From contig JBJHCW010000003.1 of NCBI GenBank assembly GCA_050486205.1, positions 62,001 to 126,000 of the forward strand: a DNA stretch of 64,000 nt. The letters are read 5' to 3'. Position 1 is the first letter of the stretch; every line of letters begins with the position of its first letter. Under the pieces are notes generated by a model, which searched no databases, was not told the origin of the DNA, and saw only the letters and a list, made by a program, of their open reading frames with translations. Source of the DNA: PWQG01 sp050486205. GTDB lineage: Bacteria; Pseudomonadota; Gammaproteobacteria; Pseudomonadales; Pseudohongiellaceae. Of the stretch, positions 50,264-59,155 are shown one piece after another. A program made the position numbers and the translations under genes.

Positions 50264-52006
50264 TCAGTTCGCCAGACGCTGTGCCAGGAATGTATTGATG
50301 TCGGCGGCGGGGATGTGCTGGCTGTCTGCATCCCGTCGGTACTTGTATTCAATCTGCCCCTGCTCCAGTCCGCGATCGGACACCACCAGTCGATGTGGAA
50401 TGCCAAGCAGGTCCATATCAGCAAACTTGACGCCGGGGCTGGTTTTCTTGTCGCGGTCATCAAGCAGCACCTCGTAACCCGCGGCCACCAGCTGCTGATA
50501 GAGATTTTCACTTTGCGCGGCAACCTCAGGTGACTTGTGAGCACCCAGGGGAACGATGGCGATCTGGAATGGTGCGATGGCATCAGGCCAGATGATACCG
50601 CGTTCGTCGTGGTTCTGTTCGATGGCGGCGGCCACGATCCGGCTCACGCCGATACCGTAGCACCCCATGGTCATGACACTGGATTTGCCATTCTCGTCCA
50701 GCACGGTGGCGTTCATGGCTTTGGCATACTTGGTGCCGAGCTGGAAGATGTGTCCAACCTCGATGCCTCGCTTGATGGACAGCTCACCCTTTCCGTCGGG
50801 GCTGGTGTCGCCCTGCTGCACTTTGCGAAGATCGGCAACCACATCCCAATGGCAATCACGCTCCCAGTTGGCGTCCTTCAAATGGAAACCGTCCCGGTTG
50901 GCACCGCAGACAAAGTTTCTGAGCTGGGTGACACTGGTGTCGGCAATGACCGGAATTTTCAGCCCCAGCGGGCCAATGCAACCGGGTTTGCAGCCGATTT
51001 CCCGGACAATGTCGGCTTCTTCGGCCAGCGTCAGCGGTTCGGCCACCTGGGGCAGGCGTTCGATCTTGACAGGGTTGAACTCCTGGTCACCCCGGATGAC
51101 CAGGGCCACCAGGCCAGCGGCGGTATGTGGGTTGTTCTCATCCACCGCAGCCTTGACCAGCAGTGTCTTGATGGTCTGCTGTGCGGTGCAGCCCAGCAGC
51201 GTCACCACATCCTCGATGCTGTGGGCCTCGCCGGTTTCAACCGGCTGCATATCGCGCATGGCTTCATCGGCATTGCCGACATACTGCAGTGTGCCCTCGG
51301 CCAGTTCGATATTGGCGGCATAGTCACTGCCTGAACTGAAAACAATTTCGTCTTCGCCCGAATCGGCCAGCACATGGAATTCATGGGATGTGCTGCCGCC
51401 TATATTGCCGGTATCGGCGAGCACCGGGCGAAACGACAGTCCCAGGCGGGTGAAGATGCGGCTGTAGGTATCGAACATGACCTCATAGGTCTGCTGCAGG
51501 CAGGCCTCGGTCAGGTGAAATGAATAGGCGTCCTTCATCAGGAATTCGCGCGCGCGCATGATGCCGAAGCGAGGGCGGCGTTCGTCGCGAAACTTGGTCT
51601 GGATCTGATAGAAATTCGCGGGCAGCTGTTTGTAGCTGGACAGCTCATTGCGAATCAGGTCGGTGATCACTTCCTCGTGGGTGGGGCCCAGGCAGAAGTC
51701 GCGTTCGTGTCTGTCCACAAATCGCAGCAGCTCCGGGCCCATCTGATCCCAGCGTCCGGATTCCAGCCAAAGATCGGAAGGCTGGACCACCGGCATGGAG
51801 ACTTCCATTGCGCCGGCGCGGTTCATCTCCTCCCGCACGATGGCGGTCACCTTCTGCAGTACGCGCAGGCCGGCCGGCAACCAGGTGTACAGGCCGCTGG
51901 CCAGCTTGCGTACCAGACCCGCCCGAAGCATCAGCTGGTGGCTGATGACCTCGGCATCGGCGGGTGTTTCCTTGACGGTGGCAATCAGGTATTGGCTGGT
52001 GCGCAT
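50264..52006 (-). CDS. proS: Prolyl-tRNA synthetase
   Basis: ProRS, 580 residues, bacterial type. Class II motifs are visible: RAGAMEVSMPVVQPSDLWLE (motif 1), KFRDERRPRFGIMRAREFLM (motif 2) and GCYGIGVSRIVAAAIEQ (motif 3). The editing insertion (about residues 225-400; TLLVKAAVDEN, ALVIRGDQEFNPVK) that clears Ala-tRNA(Pro) is present. The C-terminal anticodon domain has IAIVPLGAHKSPEV. It follows the HU-like gene by one base. Confidence 0.97.
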   Translation of the reverse strand: MRTSQYLIATVKETPADAEVISHQLMLRAGLVRKLASGLYTWLPAGLRVLQKVTAIVREEMNRAGAMEVSMPVVQPSDLWLESGRWDQMGPELLRFVDRHERDFCLGPTHEEVITDLIRNELSSYKQLPANFYQIQTKFRDERRPRFGIMRAREFLMKDAYSFHLTEACLQQTYEVMFDTYSRIFTRLGLSFRPVLADTGNIGGSTSHEFHVLADSGEDEIVFSSGSDYAANIELAEGTLQYVGNADEAMRDMQPVETGEAHSIEDVVTLLGCTAQQTIKTLLVKAAVDENNPHTAAGLVALVIRGDQEFNPVKIERLPQVAEPLTLAEEADIVREIGCKPGCIGPLGLKIPVIADTSVTQLRNFVCGANRDGFHLKDANWERDCHWDVVADLRKVQQGDTSPDGKGELSIKRGIEVGHIFQLGTKYAKAMNATVLDENGKSSVMTMGCYGIGVSRIVAAAIEQNHDERGIIWPDAIAPFQIAIVPLGAHKSPEVAAQSENLYQQLVAAGYEVLLDDRDKKTSPGVKFADMDLLGIPHRLVVSDRGLEQGQIEYKYRRDADSQHIPAADINTFLAQRLAN

Positions 52007-52007
52007 A

Positions 52008-52346
52008 TTATTCGGCGAAGTCCTTGAGTTTCTTCAGGGGCAGCACCTTGACGCGCGTGGTTGCAGGTTTCTTGGGAATGTCCATCAATTCGCCGGGCTT
52101 GAACGGATTGGGCACATTCTTGCGTGCCGGACGCGCCGGTCGTTTCACGGTCTTGATCTTGAGCATGCCGGGCAGGGTGAATTCACCCACCGAACGCTTC
52201 TTGATGTGACGCTCGATAAGCACACCGAGTTCGTCAAGAACTGCAGAAACCTGTTTTTTGCTCAGCTCTGTGTTCTCGGCAATTTCATTCAGGATCTGTG
52301 TTTTGGTGTATTTCTTCTGGATAGCGGTTGCCTTTTTTGCTGCCAT
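52008..52346 (-). CDS. HU-family DNA-binding protein
   Basis: A 112-residue, lysine-rich relative of HU/IHF. The helical N-terminus (YTKTQILNEIAENTELSKKQ, VSAVLDELGVLIERHIKKR) and a shortened beta-arm (GEFTLPGMLKIKTVKRPA followed by RPARKNVPNPFKPGE) fit the HU fold. The C-terminal tail is KPATTRVKVLPLKKLKDFAE. It is not a standard HU, being longer and with a different arm. It has its own sigma-70 promoter with a hairpin at the predicted 5' end and lies directly ahead of proS. Confidence 0.88.
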   Translation of the reverse strand: MAAKKATAIQKKYTKTQILNEIAENTELSKKQVSAVLDELGVLIERHIKKRSVGEFTLPGMLKIKTVKRPARPARKNVPNPFKPGELMDIPKKPATTRVKVLPLKKLKDFAE

Positions 52347-52408
52347 GCCTTTGTACTCTCTTCTATGTGTCTTTGGAATGTGTCTTTGGGTGTCGGAAAG
52401 ATACTGCG

Positions 52409-52428
52409 TCGGTAGTTCTGACTACCGA
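52409..52428 (-). other. 5'-end hairpin of HU-like mRNA
   Basis: A perfect 8-bp stem (TCGGTAGT with its complement) with a four-base loop. It lies 3-22 bases downstream of the predicted start site, where such hairpins protect mRNA from 5'-end-dependent decay; it could also be an operator. Confidence 0.55.
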
Positions 52429-52437
52429 GGGTTACGA

Positions 52438-52466
52438 TTTATAAAGGATTGGCGAGTCGCTCGCAA
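52438..52466 (-). promoter_or_regulatory. Sigma-70 promoter of HU-like gene and proS
   Basis: On the minus strand TTGCGA, 17 bases, TATAAA. Start would be near 52431, giving a leader of about 85 bases. It shares the 324-base divergent gap (52347-52670) with the promoter of the zinc-ribbon gene; nothing else in that gap looks coding. Confidence 0.65.
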
Positions 52467-52582
52467 GGGTGCGGGCCGGTATTTCGGCCAATCTGTGCGT
52501 TATGCCCCGCCCCTGGGCGTGCTGGCTGCAATTATTGCGTAAAAACCGGTGTCAGACGCTGCTACTGGTGATTGAACTGGGG

Positions 52583-52588
52583 TATAAT
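52583..52588 (+). promoter_or_regulatory. -10 element upstream of zinc-ribbon gene and aspS
   Basis: TATAAT is a full -10 match. No good -35 hexamer lies 16-18 bases upstream, so the promoter may be weak or activator-assisted. It is 83 bases before the ATG and is the only promoter-like site for the aspS unit. Confidence 0.4.
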
Positions 52589-52670
52589 CCCGCGTCATTT
52601 TGATCGTTGACCGTGTTTCGCCGAGCCGCATTTGCTGCCCGGCTCAGTTTCCCGGAGGAGTATTCCGAAC

Positions 52671-52937
52671 ATGCCCATTTATGAATATGAATGCAGGGAC
52701 TGTGGCCATCAGATGGAGGCAATCCAGAAATTCAGTGATGCACCGTTGACCGACTGCCCGAAATGCGGGAAGTCGGCACTGCAAAAGTTGCTCTCTGCGC
52801 CAAGTTTCCGTCTTAAAGGTGGCGGCTGGTATGAGACCGATTTCAAGACCGGCAATCGACGTCACGGCACCCAAAGTGAACCCGCTGCCACCGAGGCAGC
52901 AAAGCCAGCCAAGACCGAAAACCAACCGGCCGCCTGA
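52671..52937 (+). CDS. FmdB-type zinc ribbon protein
   Basis: An 88-residue protein with one zinc ribbon: PIYEYECRDCGHQMEAIQKF and DCPKCGKSALQKLLSAPSF supply two CxxC pairs. The tail is alanine- and lysine-rich and probably disordered. The family is widespread, often next to aspS, with no agreed function. GGAGGAG lies before the ATG at 52671; an earlier in-frame start at 52632 is unlikely. Confidence 0.92.
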   Translation: MPIYEYECRDCGHQMEAIQKFSDAPLTDCPKCGKSALQKLLSAPSFRLKGGGWYETDFKTGNRRHGTQSEPAATEAAKPAKTENQPAA

Positions 52938-52970
52938 GCGCGGCCGCTGCCCCGACAGGACACTATCAGT

Positions 52971-54755
52971 ATGCGCAGCCATTATTGCGGACAACTTGAC
53001 GAGACTTTCATACAGCAGCAGGTGACCCTGTGCGGCTGGGTACACCGGCGACGCGATCACGGCGGGGTCATCTTTCTGGATGTGCGGGATCGTGAAGGCA
53101 TTGCCCAGGTGGTGTTCGATCCGGACAGCAAGGACAGTTTTGCCACCGCCGAGCAGGTGCGCAGCGAGTTTGTTGTCCGTATCACCGGCACCGTGCGGTC
53201 CAGGCCCGAAGGCACCGCCAATCCGGATATGCGCACCGGGGCAGTGGAAGTGCTGGGCACAACGCTGGAAATACTGAATCCTGCCAGAACGCCGCCATTC
53301 ATGCTGGATGAACACGCCGAAGTGGGTGAGGACGTGCGGCTCCGGCATCGCTATATTGATTTGCGTCGTCCGGAAATGGCGGATCGTTTGCGGTTCCGCT
53401 CCAAGGTCACCAACAGCATCCGCAACTTCCTGGACCGTGAAGGCTTCCTGGATATTGAAACGCCGATTCTTACCCGCGCAACACCGGAAGGCGCGCGTGA
53501 CTATCTTGTGCCCAGCCGGACCCATCCGGGTCAGTTTTTTGCCCTGCCGCAGTCGCCTCAGTTGTTCAAGCAGATTCTGATGGTTGCCGGCATGGACCGG
53601 TACTACCAGATCGCCAAGTGTTTCCGGGACGAGGATCTGCGAGCCGACCGGCAGCCGGAATTCACCCAGATTGATATCGAAACCTCGTTCATGGACGAGG
53701 ATCAGATCATGGCAGTGAACGAGCGCATGATCCGGGAATTGTTTGCCGAACACTTGCAAGTGGACTTGCCGGAGTTTCCACGCATGAGCTATGCAGAGGC
53801 CATGCGTCGTTTCGGGTCCGACAAACCGGATCTGCGAATTGACCTGGAATTCTGCGATATTGCGGATCTGATGAAACAGGTCGAGTTCAAGGTGTTCAAC
53901 GGCCCGGCCAATGACCCGGAGAGCCGCGTGGTGGCGCTGCGTGTGCCAGGCGGCGCAAAACTGTCACGCAAGGAAATAGACGATTACACACGTTTTGTTG
54001 GTATTTATGGTGCCCGCGGCCTGGCCTGGATCAAGGTCAACGATATTGACGCGGGCATGGATGGTCTGCAGTCACCGATCATCAAGTTCATGCCGGAGGC
54101 TGTGGTGCGCGATGTGCTTGAGCGCCTGCAGGCTGGCACTGGTGACATCGTTTTCTTTGGCGCTGACAAGGCCAATGTGGTCAATGAGGCGCTGGGCGCC
54201 TTGCGCCTGAAAGTGGGCGCGGACATGGGCATGGTGCGTGAAGGCTGGGCGCCGCTCTGGGTTGTGGATTTCCCGATGTTCGAAAAGGATGCCGAAGGCG
54301 GACTGACACCGCTGCATCATCCGTTCACGGCACCGTCCTGTTCGGCCGAGGAGCTGCGCAACAGCCCTCAGTCGGCCCTGTCGCGCGCCTATGACATGGT
54401 GCTGAACGGTACCGAACTGGGTGGCGGATCCGTGCGTATCAACAAGGCTGACATGCAGCAGTCGGTATTTGACGTGCTGGGCATCTCGCCAGAGGAAGCC
54501 CAGGAGAAGTTCGGTTTTCTGTTGCAGGCGCTGTCCTATGGCTGTCCGCCGCACGGCGGCCTGGCGTTCGGTCTGGACAGGTTGATCATGCTGATGACCG
54601 GCGCCACATCCATTCGTGAAGTCATTGCTTTCCCGAAGACGCAGTCAGCAGCCTGTCCGTTGACCAATGCACCGGGTGAAGTCAGTGCGCGTCAGCTGCG
54701 GGAGCTGAACATCCGGCTGCGTGAGCGCGTTGCTGCGGATCAGGCTTCGGAATAA
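52971..54755 (+). CDS. aspS: Aspartyl-tRNA synthetase
   Basis: AspRS, 594 residues, bacterial type. The N-terminal anticodon OB-fold has VTLCGWVHRRRDHGGVIFLD. Class II motifs are in ETPILTRATPEGARDYLVPS, FRDEDLRADRQPEFTQIDIE and GLAFGLDRLIMLMTGATSIR. The bacterial GAD insertion lies in the middle (residues about 290-410). It follows the zinc-ribbon gene by 33 bases and precedes yebC. Confidence 0.97.
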   Translation: MRSHYCGQLDETFIQQQVTLCGWVHRRRDHGGVIFLDVRDREGIAQVVFDPDSKDSFATAEQVRSEFVVRITGTVRSRPEGTANPDMRTGAVEVLGTTLEILNPARTPPFMLDEHAEVGEDVRLRHRYIDLRRPEMADRLRFRSKVTNSIRNFLDREGFLDIETPILTRATPEGARDYLVPSRTHPGQFFALPQSPQLFKQILMVAGMDRYYQIAKCFRDEDLRADRQPEFTQIDIETSFMDEDQIMAVNERMIRELFAEHLQVDLPEFPRMSYAEAMRRFGSDKPDLRIDLEFCDIADLMKQVEFKVFNGPANDPESRVVALRVPGGAKLSRKEIDDYTRFVGIYGARGLAWIKVNDIDAGMDGLQSPIIKFMPEAVVRDVLERLQAGTGDIVFFGADKANVVNEALGALRLKVGADMGMVREGWAPLWVVDFPMFEKDAEGGLTPLHHPFTAPSCSAEELRNSPQSALSRAYDMVLNGTELGGGSVRINKADMQQSVFDVLGISPEEAQEKFGFLLQALSYGCPPHGGLAFGLDRLIMLMTGATSIREVIAFPKTQSAACPLTNAPGEVSARQLRELNIRLRERVAADQASE

Positions 54756-54791
54756 TCGGTATGCATAGCAGTCAAGTGCTGGAGAGGGTTT

Positions 54792-55535
54792 ATGGCCGGG
54801 CACAGTAAGTGGGCCAATATCAAGCACCGCAAGGCGGGGCAGGACGCCAAACGCGGCAAGATTTTCACCAAGCTGATTCGTGAAATCACGGTAGCAGCAA
54901 AAATGGGTGGAGAGACAGTCGCTGACAATCCACGTTTGCGCGCTGCGGTGGACAAGGCCCTTGGCGCAAATATGACACGTGACACCATTGATCGTGCCAT
55001 TGCCCGCGGTGCAGGCAGCAACGACAGCGATAATCTTGAGGAACTGGTGTACGAGGGTTATGGTCCTGGTGGTGTTGCCATCCTGCTGGAAACCATGACT
55101 GACAATCGCAATCGCACGGTGGCCGAAGTGCGTCACGGATTCAGCAAACACGGCGGCAATCTGGGCACTGACGGATCGGTTGCCTATCTGTTCGACAAGC
55201 GTGGTTATGTGACCCTGCCATCAGGTGCTGACGAGGAGCGGGTGCTGGAAGTGGTGCTTGATGCCGGCGCCGATGATGTGGTGACCCAGTCGGATGGCAG
55301 TGTTGAGGTGATGACAACACCCGAAGCCCTTGGAGCTGTCAAGGATGCACTGGCCAGTGCCGGTTTTGATGTCAGCAACTCGGCAGTGACCATGGTTGCC
55401 GCCACTGAGGTGGAGCTGGACCTGGACATTGCACAGAAATTGTTGAAACTGGTGGAGCATCTGGAGGATCTGGATGACGTGCAGAACGTCTATTCCAACG
55501 CCAGCATTCCTGATGAGGTGATGAATCAATTGTAG
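54792..55535 (+). CDS. yebC: YebC/PmpR-family protein
   Basis: A 247-residue member of YebC (TACO1). It opens with AGHSKWANIKHRKAGQDAKR, has NMTRDTIDRAIARGAG and YEGYGPGGVAILLE, and the acidic C-terminus. Long annotated as a transcription regulator, this family is now linked also to translation through proline-rich stretches. GGAGAGGG lies before the ATG. It heads the ruvCAB genes, the usual order. Confidence 0.96.
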   Translation: MAGHSKWANIKHRKAGQDAKRGKIFTKLIREITVAAKMGGETVADNPRLRAAVDKALGANMTRDTIDRAIARGAGSNDSDNLEELVYEGYGPGGVAILLETMTDNRNRTVAEVRHGFSKHGGNLGTDGSVAYLFDKRGYVTLPSGADEERVLEVVLDAGADDVVTQSDGSVEVMTTPEALGAVKDALASAGFDVSNSAVTMVAATEVELDLDIAQKLLKLVEHLEDLDDVQNVYSNASIPDEVMNQL

Positions 55536-55558
55536 CCGTTTCCGGCTCGGGGCAGCGT

Positions 55559-56086
55559 ATGGCATTGATCCTTGGTATTGATCCCGGGTCCAGAGTGACA
55601 GGTTACGGTGTGATCAATGCCGTGGGCAATCGGCTTGAGTACGTCACCTGCGGCTGTATCCGGCTGAACGAAAGTGCTCACCCTGAGCGGTTGAAAACCC
55701 TGTTCCGCTCGCTCGACCGCTTGATCGAACAGTATGCCCCGCAGGAGTCCGCCATCGAGGAAGTGTTTCTTGGCAAGAGTGTGGCGTCGGCCCTGAAGCT
55801 TGGTCAGGCCAGGGGGGCTGCGATGGTGGCATGCCTGCACCACGATCTTCCGGTTCATGAGTACTCTGCGCGCACGGTCAAGCAGGCGCTCACTGGTACC
55901 GGTGCCGCAAGAAAGCAGCAGGTGCAACACATGGTCAGACTGTTGCTCGGCGTTACGGGTGACATCCAGGAAGATGCCGCTGACGCCCTGGCGCTGGCCA
56001 TCTGTCATGCCAACACCCGCGAGAGCCTCGCGCGGGTAAGCAGCGCCCGGGGTTTCAGCGCAGGTCGTTACAAGGCTCGCGGATGA
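55559..56086 (+). CDS. ruvC: Holliday junction endonuclease RuvC
   Basis: RuvC, 175 residues, cuts Holliday junctions in the RuvABC complex. Catalytic acids are in ILGIDPGSRVTGYG (Asp), SAIEEVFLGKSV (Glu), and GDIQEDAADALALAICH (two Asp). QLARGA-type helix is seen as KLGQARGAAMVACL. The length is normal. It is followed by ruvA after 28 bases. Confidence 0.97.
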   Translation: MALILGIDPGSRVTGYGVINAVGNRLEYVTCGCIRLNESAHPERLKTLFRSLDRLIEQYAPQESAIEEVFLGKSVASALKLGQARGAAMVACLHHDLPVHEYSARTVKQALTGTGAARKQQVQHMVRLLLGVTGDIQEDAADALALAICHANTRESLARVSSARGFSAGRYKARG

Positions 56087-56114
56087 TTCACAACGATATC
56101 GGAGTGACACACAA

Positions 56115-56738
56115 GTGATCGGTAGACTGCGCGGCACCCTGCTGGAGAAAAAGCCTCCGGAGCTGCTCCTGGACGTGCAGGGCGTGGGCTACGAGGTGCA
56201 GGCGCCGATGAGCACCTTCTATCAGTTGCCCGCTGTTGGTGAGCCCGTCATACTGCATACCCATCTGGTTGTTCGCGAGGACGCGCAGCAACTGTTCGGT
56301 TTTCACAGTGAGCAGGAGCGATTGCTGTTCCGTGCCCTGATACGAATCAGTGGTGTCGGGCCCAAAGTGGCGCTTGGTATTCTGTCGGGCATGGCGGTGG
56401 ATGAATTTGTTCAGACCGTGCATCGCAACGATGCTGCGGCCATGACCCGAATTCCCGGCGTTGGCAAGAAGACCGCCGAGCGACTGCTTGTCGAGATGCG
56501 GGACCGTCTGGCTGACTGGACCACGGACAGCCCGACGCAGCTTGAGGGCGCGGCGGCTGCCGGCAATCTCGTCAAGGGCGCCAACCGCATCACCGAAGAA
56601 GCTGAAACGGCCCTGATCGCTCTGGGTTACAAGCCGCAGGATGCGGCGCGCATGATTGCACGGGCGCTGAAGGAAGACGATTCACCGACGGGCAGTGAAG
56701 TGTTGATAAGGCGGGCGCTGCGCAGCATGGCGCAATAG
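56115..56738 (+). CDS. ruvA: Holliday junction protein RuvA
   Basis: RuvA, 207 residues, binds the junction as a tetramer and loads RuvB. The N-terminal OB-fold begins MIGRLRGTLLEKKPPELLLD; two helix-hairpin-helix motifs are ISGVGPKVALGIL and IPGVGKKTAERLL; the C-terminal domain (AETALIALGYKPQDAARMI) contacts RuvB. The start is GTG with GGAG upstream. Confidence 0.97.
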   Translation: MIGRLRGTLLEKKPPELLLDVQGVGYEVQAPMSTFYQLPAVGEPVILHTHLVVREDAQQLFGFHSEQERLLFRALIRISGVGPKVALGILSGMAVDEFVQTVHRNDAAAMTRIPGVGKKTAERLLVEMRDRLADWTTDSPTQLEGAAAAGNLVKGANRITEEAETALIALGYKPQDAARMIARALKEDDSPTGSEVLIRRALRSMAQ

Positions 56739-56769
56739 GCATCACAACAGCTGAAGGGTTTCCTGACCA

Positions 56770-57804
56770 ATGCATGAAGAAGATCGACTGGTTTCACCCG
56801 CGCTCAGCACCCACGAATCTTCGCTGGATCGCGCTGTGCGTCCTCTTTACCTCAAGGATTATGTGGGGCAGGCCGATGTGCGCGAGCAGATGGATATTTT
56901 CATCAATGCCACGCGAAGTCGCAAGGAGGCACTGGATCATACGCTGATTTTTGGCCCGCCCGGCCTGGGCAAGACCACCCTGGCCAATATCATTGCCAAC
57001 GAACTGGGCGTGGCCATCAAGACCACCTCCGGCCCGGTACTGGAAAAAGCCGGTGATCTGGCAGCGCTGCTGACCAATCTGGAAAGCCATGATGTCCTGT
57101 TCATTGATGAGATCCATCGTCTGAGTCCGGCGATCGAGGAGATCCTGTATCCGGCCATGGAGGACTATCAGCTGGACATCATGATCGGTGAGGGCCCGGC
57201 GGCCCGATCCATCAAACTGGACCTGCCACCGTTTACACTGGTGGGGGCAACCACGCGTGCCGGGCTGCTGACCTCGCCGCTGCGAGACCGGTTTGGCATC
57301 ATTCAGCGCCTGGAATTCTATTCGGTTGCCGAACTCTCCACTATTGTCACCCGTTCCGCCGGTATCATGGGTTGTGAGATAGACGCCGAAGGCGCCACCG
57401 AAATCGCCCGGCGTTCACGCGGCACGCCCCGTATTGCGAACCGTCTGTTGCGCCGGGTACGTGACTACTCCGAGGTGCGAAGTGATGGCCGGATTTCCGA
57501 AGATGCGTCGGCCCGCGCGCTGGACATGCTGAGCATTGACAAAAACGGCTTTGACCACATGGACCGGCGACTGTTGCTGGCAATGATCGAAAAATTCGAC
57601 GGTGGGCCGGTGGGCGTGGACAGCCTGGCGGCTGCCATCAGCGAGGAGCGTGACACTATTGAAGACGTGCTCGAACCCTATCTCATCCAGCAGGGATTCA
57701 TGATGCGGACCCCACGCGGGCGCATGGTGACCCGACATGCCTATCTGCACTTCGGTCTGCCGTCACCGGGTGCCAGTGATCTGTTTGACGTGCCGCGTGA
57801 ATGA
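56770..57804 (+). CDS. ruvB: Holliday junction helicase RuvB
   Basis: RuvB, 344 residues, is the AAA+ motor for branch migration. LIFGPPGLGKTTLANIIANE is Walker A, VLFIDEIHRLSPAIEEILY is Walker B, and VGATTRAGLLTSPLRDRFGI holds sensor 1 and the arginine finger. The C-terminal winged helix ends PRGRMVTRHAYLHFG. After its stop come 142 bases before tolQ; the thioesterase gene ybgC often found there is absent. Confidence 0.97.
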   Translation: MHEEDRLVSPALSTHESSLDRAVRPLYLKDYVGQADVREQMDIFINATRSRKEALDHTLIFGPPGLGKTTLANIIANELGVAIKTTSGPVLEKAGDLAALLTNLESHDVLFIDEIHRLSPAIEEILYPAMEDYQLDIMIGEGPAARSIKLDLPPFTLVGATTRAGLLTSPLRDRFGIIQRLEFYSVAELSTIVTRSAGIMGCEIDAEGATEIARRSRGTPRIANRLLRRVRDYSEVRSDGRISEDASARALDMLSIDKNGFDHMDRRLLLAMIEKFDGGPVGVDSLAAAISEERDTIEDVLEPYLIQQGFMMRTPRGRMVTRHAYLHFGLPSPGASDLFDVPRE

Positions 57805-57897
57805 TGCCGGGCACCTCGCCATCTTTCTGACATCTTTGATCATCCATTAATCATATTGTGAGCTTGCACAGCGGTATGAGAAGTGCTGAACATGCCT

Positions 57898-57903
57898 TAT
57901 AAT
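57898..57903 (+). promoter_or_regulatory. -10 element upstream of tolQ
   Basis: TATAAT is a full -10 match lying 44 bases before the GTG start of tolQ; the -35 region is poor. Its last bases overlap an in-frame ATG at 57902, which argues against that ATG as the start. Confidence 0.4.
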
Positions 57904-57946
57904 GCCGGCTGTTTTGCCGTATGGAAGTGCAAACGGAGATTCCCTG

Positions 57947-58642
57947 GTGAACAATGAAATGAGCGTCTGGTCCCTTATCCTGGACGCAACGATTGCAGTA
58001 CAACTGGTGATGCTGATTCTGGTCGCGGCATCCATCATTTCATGGGTCATGATCATTCAGCGCTCGCTGGTGCTTCGCAACGCCGAAAAAGGCATGTTCA
58101 GTTTCGAGAAGCGTTTCTGGTCCGGCATGGATCTGAGCCAGCTTTACCGCGATGGCAGTGACCGGCAGAAAGCCAATGCACCGATTGTTGGCATGGAGAG
58201 CATCTTCCGCTCCGGCTTCAAGGAGTTCATGCGGCTTCGCCAGCAGGGCAACGTGAATTCGGATACCGTGATGGCCAGCGCCCAGCGCGCCATGCGTGTG
58301 ACGTACTCGCGGGAAGAGGAAAAACTGGAAAAACATCTGCCGTTCCTGGCGACTGTGGGTTCGGTCACACCTTATATAGGTCTGTTTGGTACAGTCATCG
58401 GTATCATGAACTCGTTTATCGGCCTGGCCACACAGAGCCAGGCCACGCTGCAGGTGGTCGCGCCGGGCATTGCCGAGGCGCTGATTGCAACGGCCATGGG
58501 CCTGTTTGCGGCGATACCGGCTGTTGTGGCCTATAACCGTTATGCGGCCCGGGTGGACAGTATTGTGAACAACTATGTGACGTTTGCCGAGGAGTTTTCG
58601 AGCATCCTGCATCGTCAACTGGTCAGCAATCGTAACGACTGA
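57947..58642 (+). CDS. tolQ: Tol-Pal system protein TolQ
   Basis: TolQ, about 231 residues, is the inner-membrane proton-channel component of Tol-Pal, which pulls in the outer membrane during division. Three membrane segments are visible: residues about 15-38 (IAVQLVMLILVAASIISWVM), 130-155 (TVGSVTPYIGLFGTVIGIMN) and 170-195 (APGIAEALIATAMGLFAAIP). GTG at 57947 has GGAG at good spacing; ATG 57959 is also possible. tolR follows. Confidence 0.96.
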   Translation: MNNEMSVWSLILDATIAVQLVMLILVAASIISWVMIIQRSLVLRNAEKGMFSFEKRFWSGMDLSQLYRDGSDRQKANAPIVGMESIFRSGFKEFMRLRQQGNVNSDTVMASAQRAMRVTYSREEEKLEKHLPFLATVGSVTPYIGLFGTVIGIMNSFIGLATQSQATLQVVAPGIAEALIATAMGLFAAIPAVVAYNRYAARVDSIVNNYVTFAEEFSSILHRQLVSNRND

Positions 58643-58693
58643 TAGCGGCGCGTGAGCGTAATACCCGTTGTGACGGGTCATGGTAAACAAATA

Positions 58694-59128
58694 ATGGAAA
58701 TCATCAGGAAAAAGCGTCGGCAAATTGCTGAAATCAATGTGGTTCCCTACATTGACGTGATGCTGGTGCTGTTGATTGTTTTTATGGTGACCGCGCCGCT
58801 GCTGACCCAGGGCATACGGGTGGATTTGCCACAGGAGGCCTCCGAGCCACTGGATATTGACGAAAACGTTGAGTCACTGGTCATAGAATTGACCGCCGAC
58901 AACCAGCTTTACATCAGTGTGGGTGTGACGGCGCCGGATGAACAGACACCTGTGGAGCTGGCCACTGTTGGTCAGCAGGTGAGGCAGATTGTGGAAGTGA
59001 ATCCGGGCATACAGATATTCATCGAAGGTGATTCACGGGCCAGTTACGGACCCTTCATCAACCTCATGGAGGAACTGCGTCGGGCAGGGGTGGCAGCGCC
59101 TAACCTGGTCACCAAACCCATTGAATGA
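58694..59128 (+). CDS. tolR: Tol-Pal system protein TolR
   Basis: TolR, 144 residues, has a single membrane helix carrying the proton-path aspartate (INVVPYIDVMLVLLIVFMVT) and a periplasmic ExbD-like domain. I start at ATG 58694, which gives the usual short basic N-terminus (MEIIRKKRRQIAE); an in-frame GTG at 58652 would add 14 residues. It works with TolQ. Confidence 0.95.
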   Translation: MEIIRKKRRQIAEINVVPYIDVMLVLLIVFMVTAPLLTQGIRVDLPQEASEPLDIDENVESLVIELTADNQLYISVGVTAPDEQTPVELATVGQQVRQIVEVNPGIQIFIEGDSRASYGPFINLMEELRRAGVAAPNLVTKPIE

Positions 59129-59155
59129 CGTGAGATACGGGAGCAGGACATAGCA

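Noticed and set aside
48815..50533. 572-codon open frame antisense to yihY and the end of proS
   Set aside because: The translation is rich in His, Gln and Gly with no domain; yihY and proS are well supported on the other strand.
52644..53759. 371-codon open frame antisense to aspS
   Set aside because: It runs against strong AspRS motifs and crosses the start of two well-supported genes.
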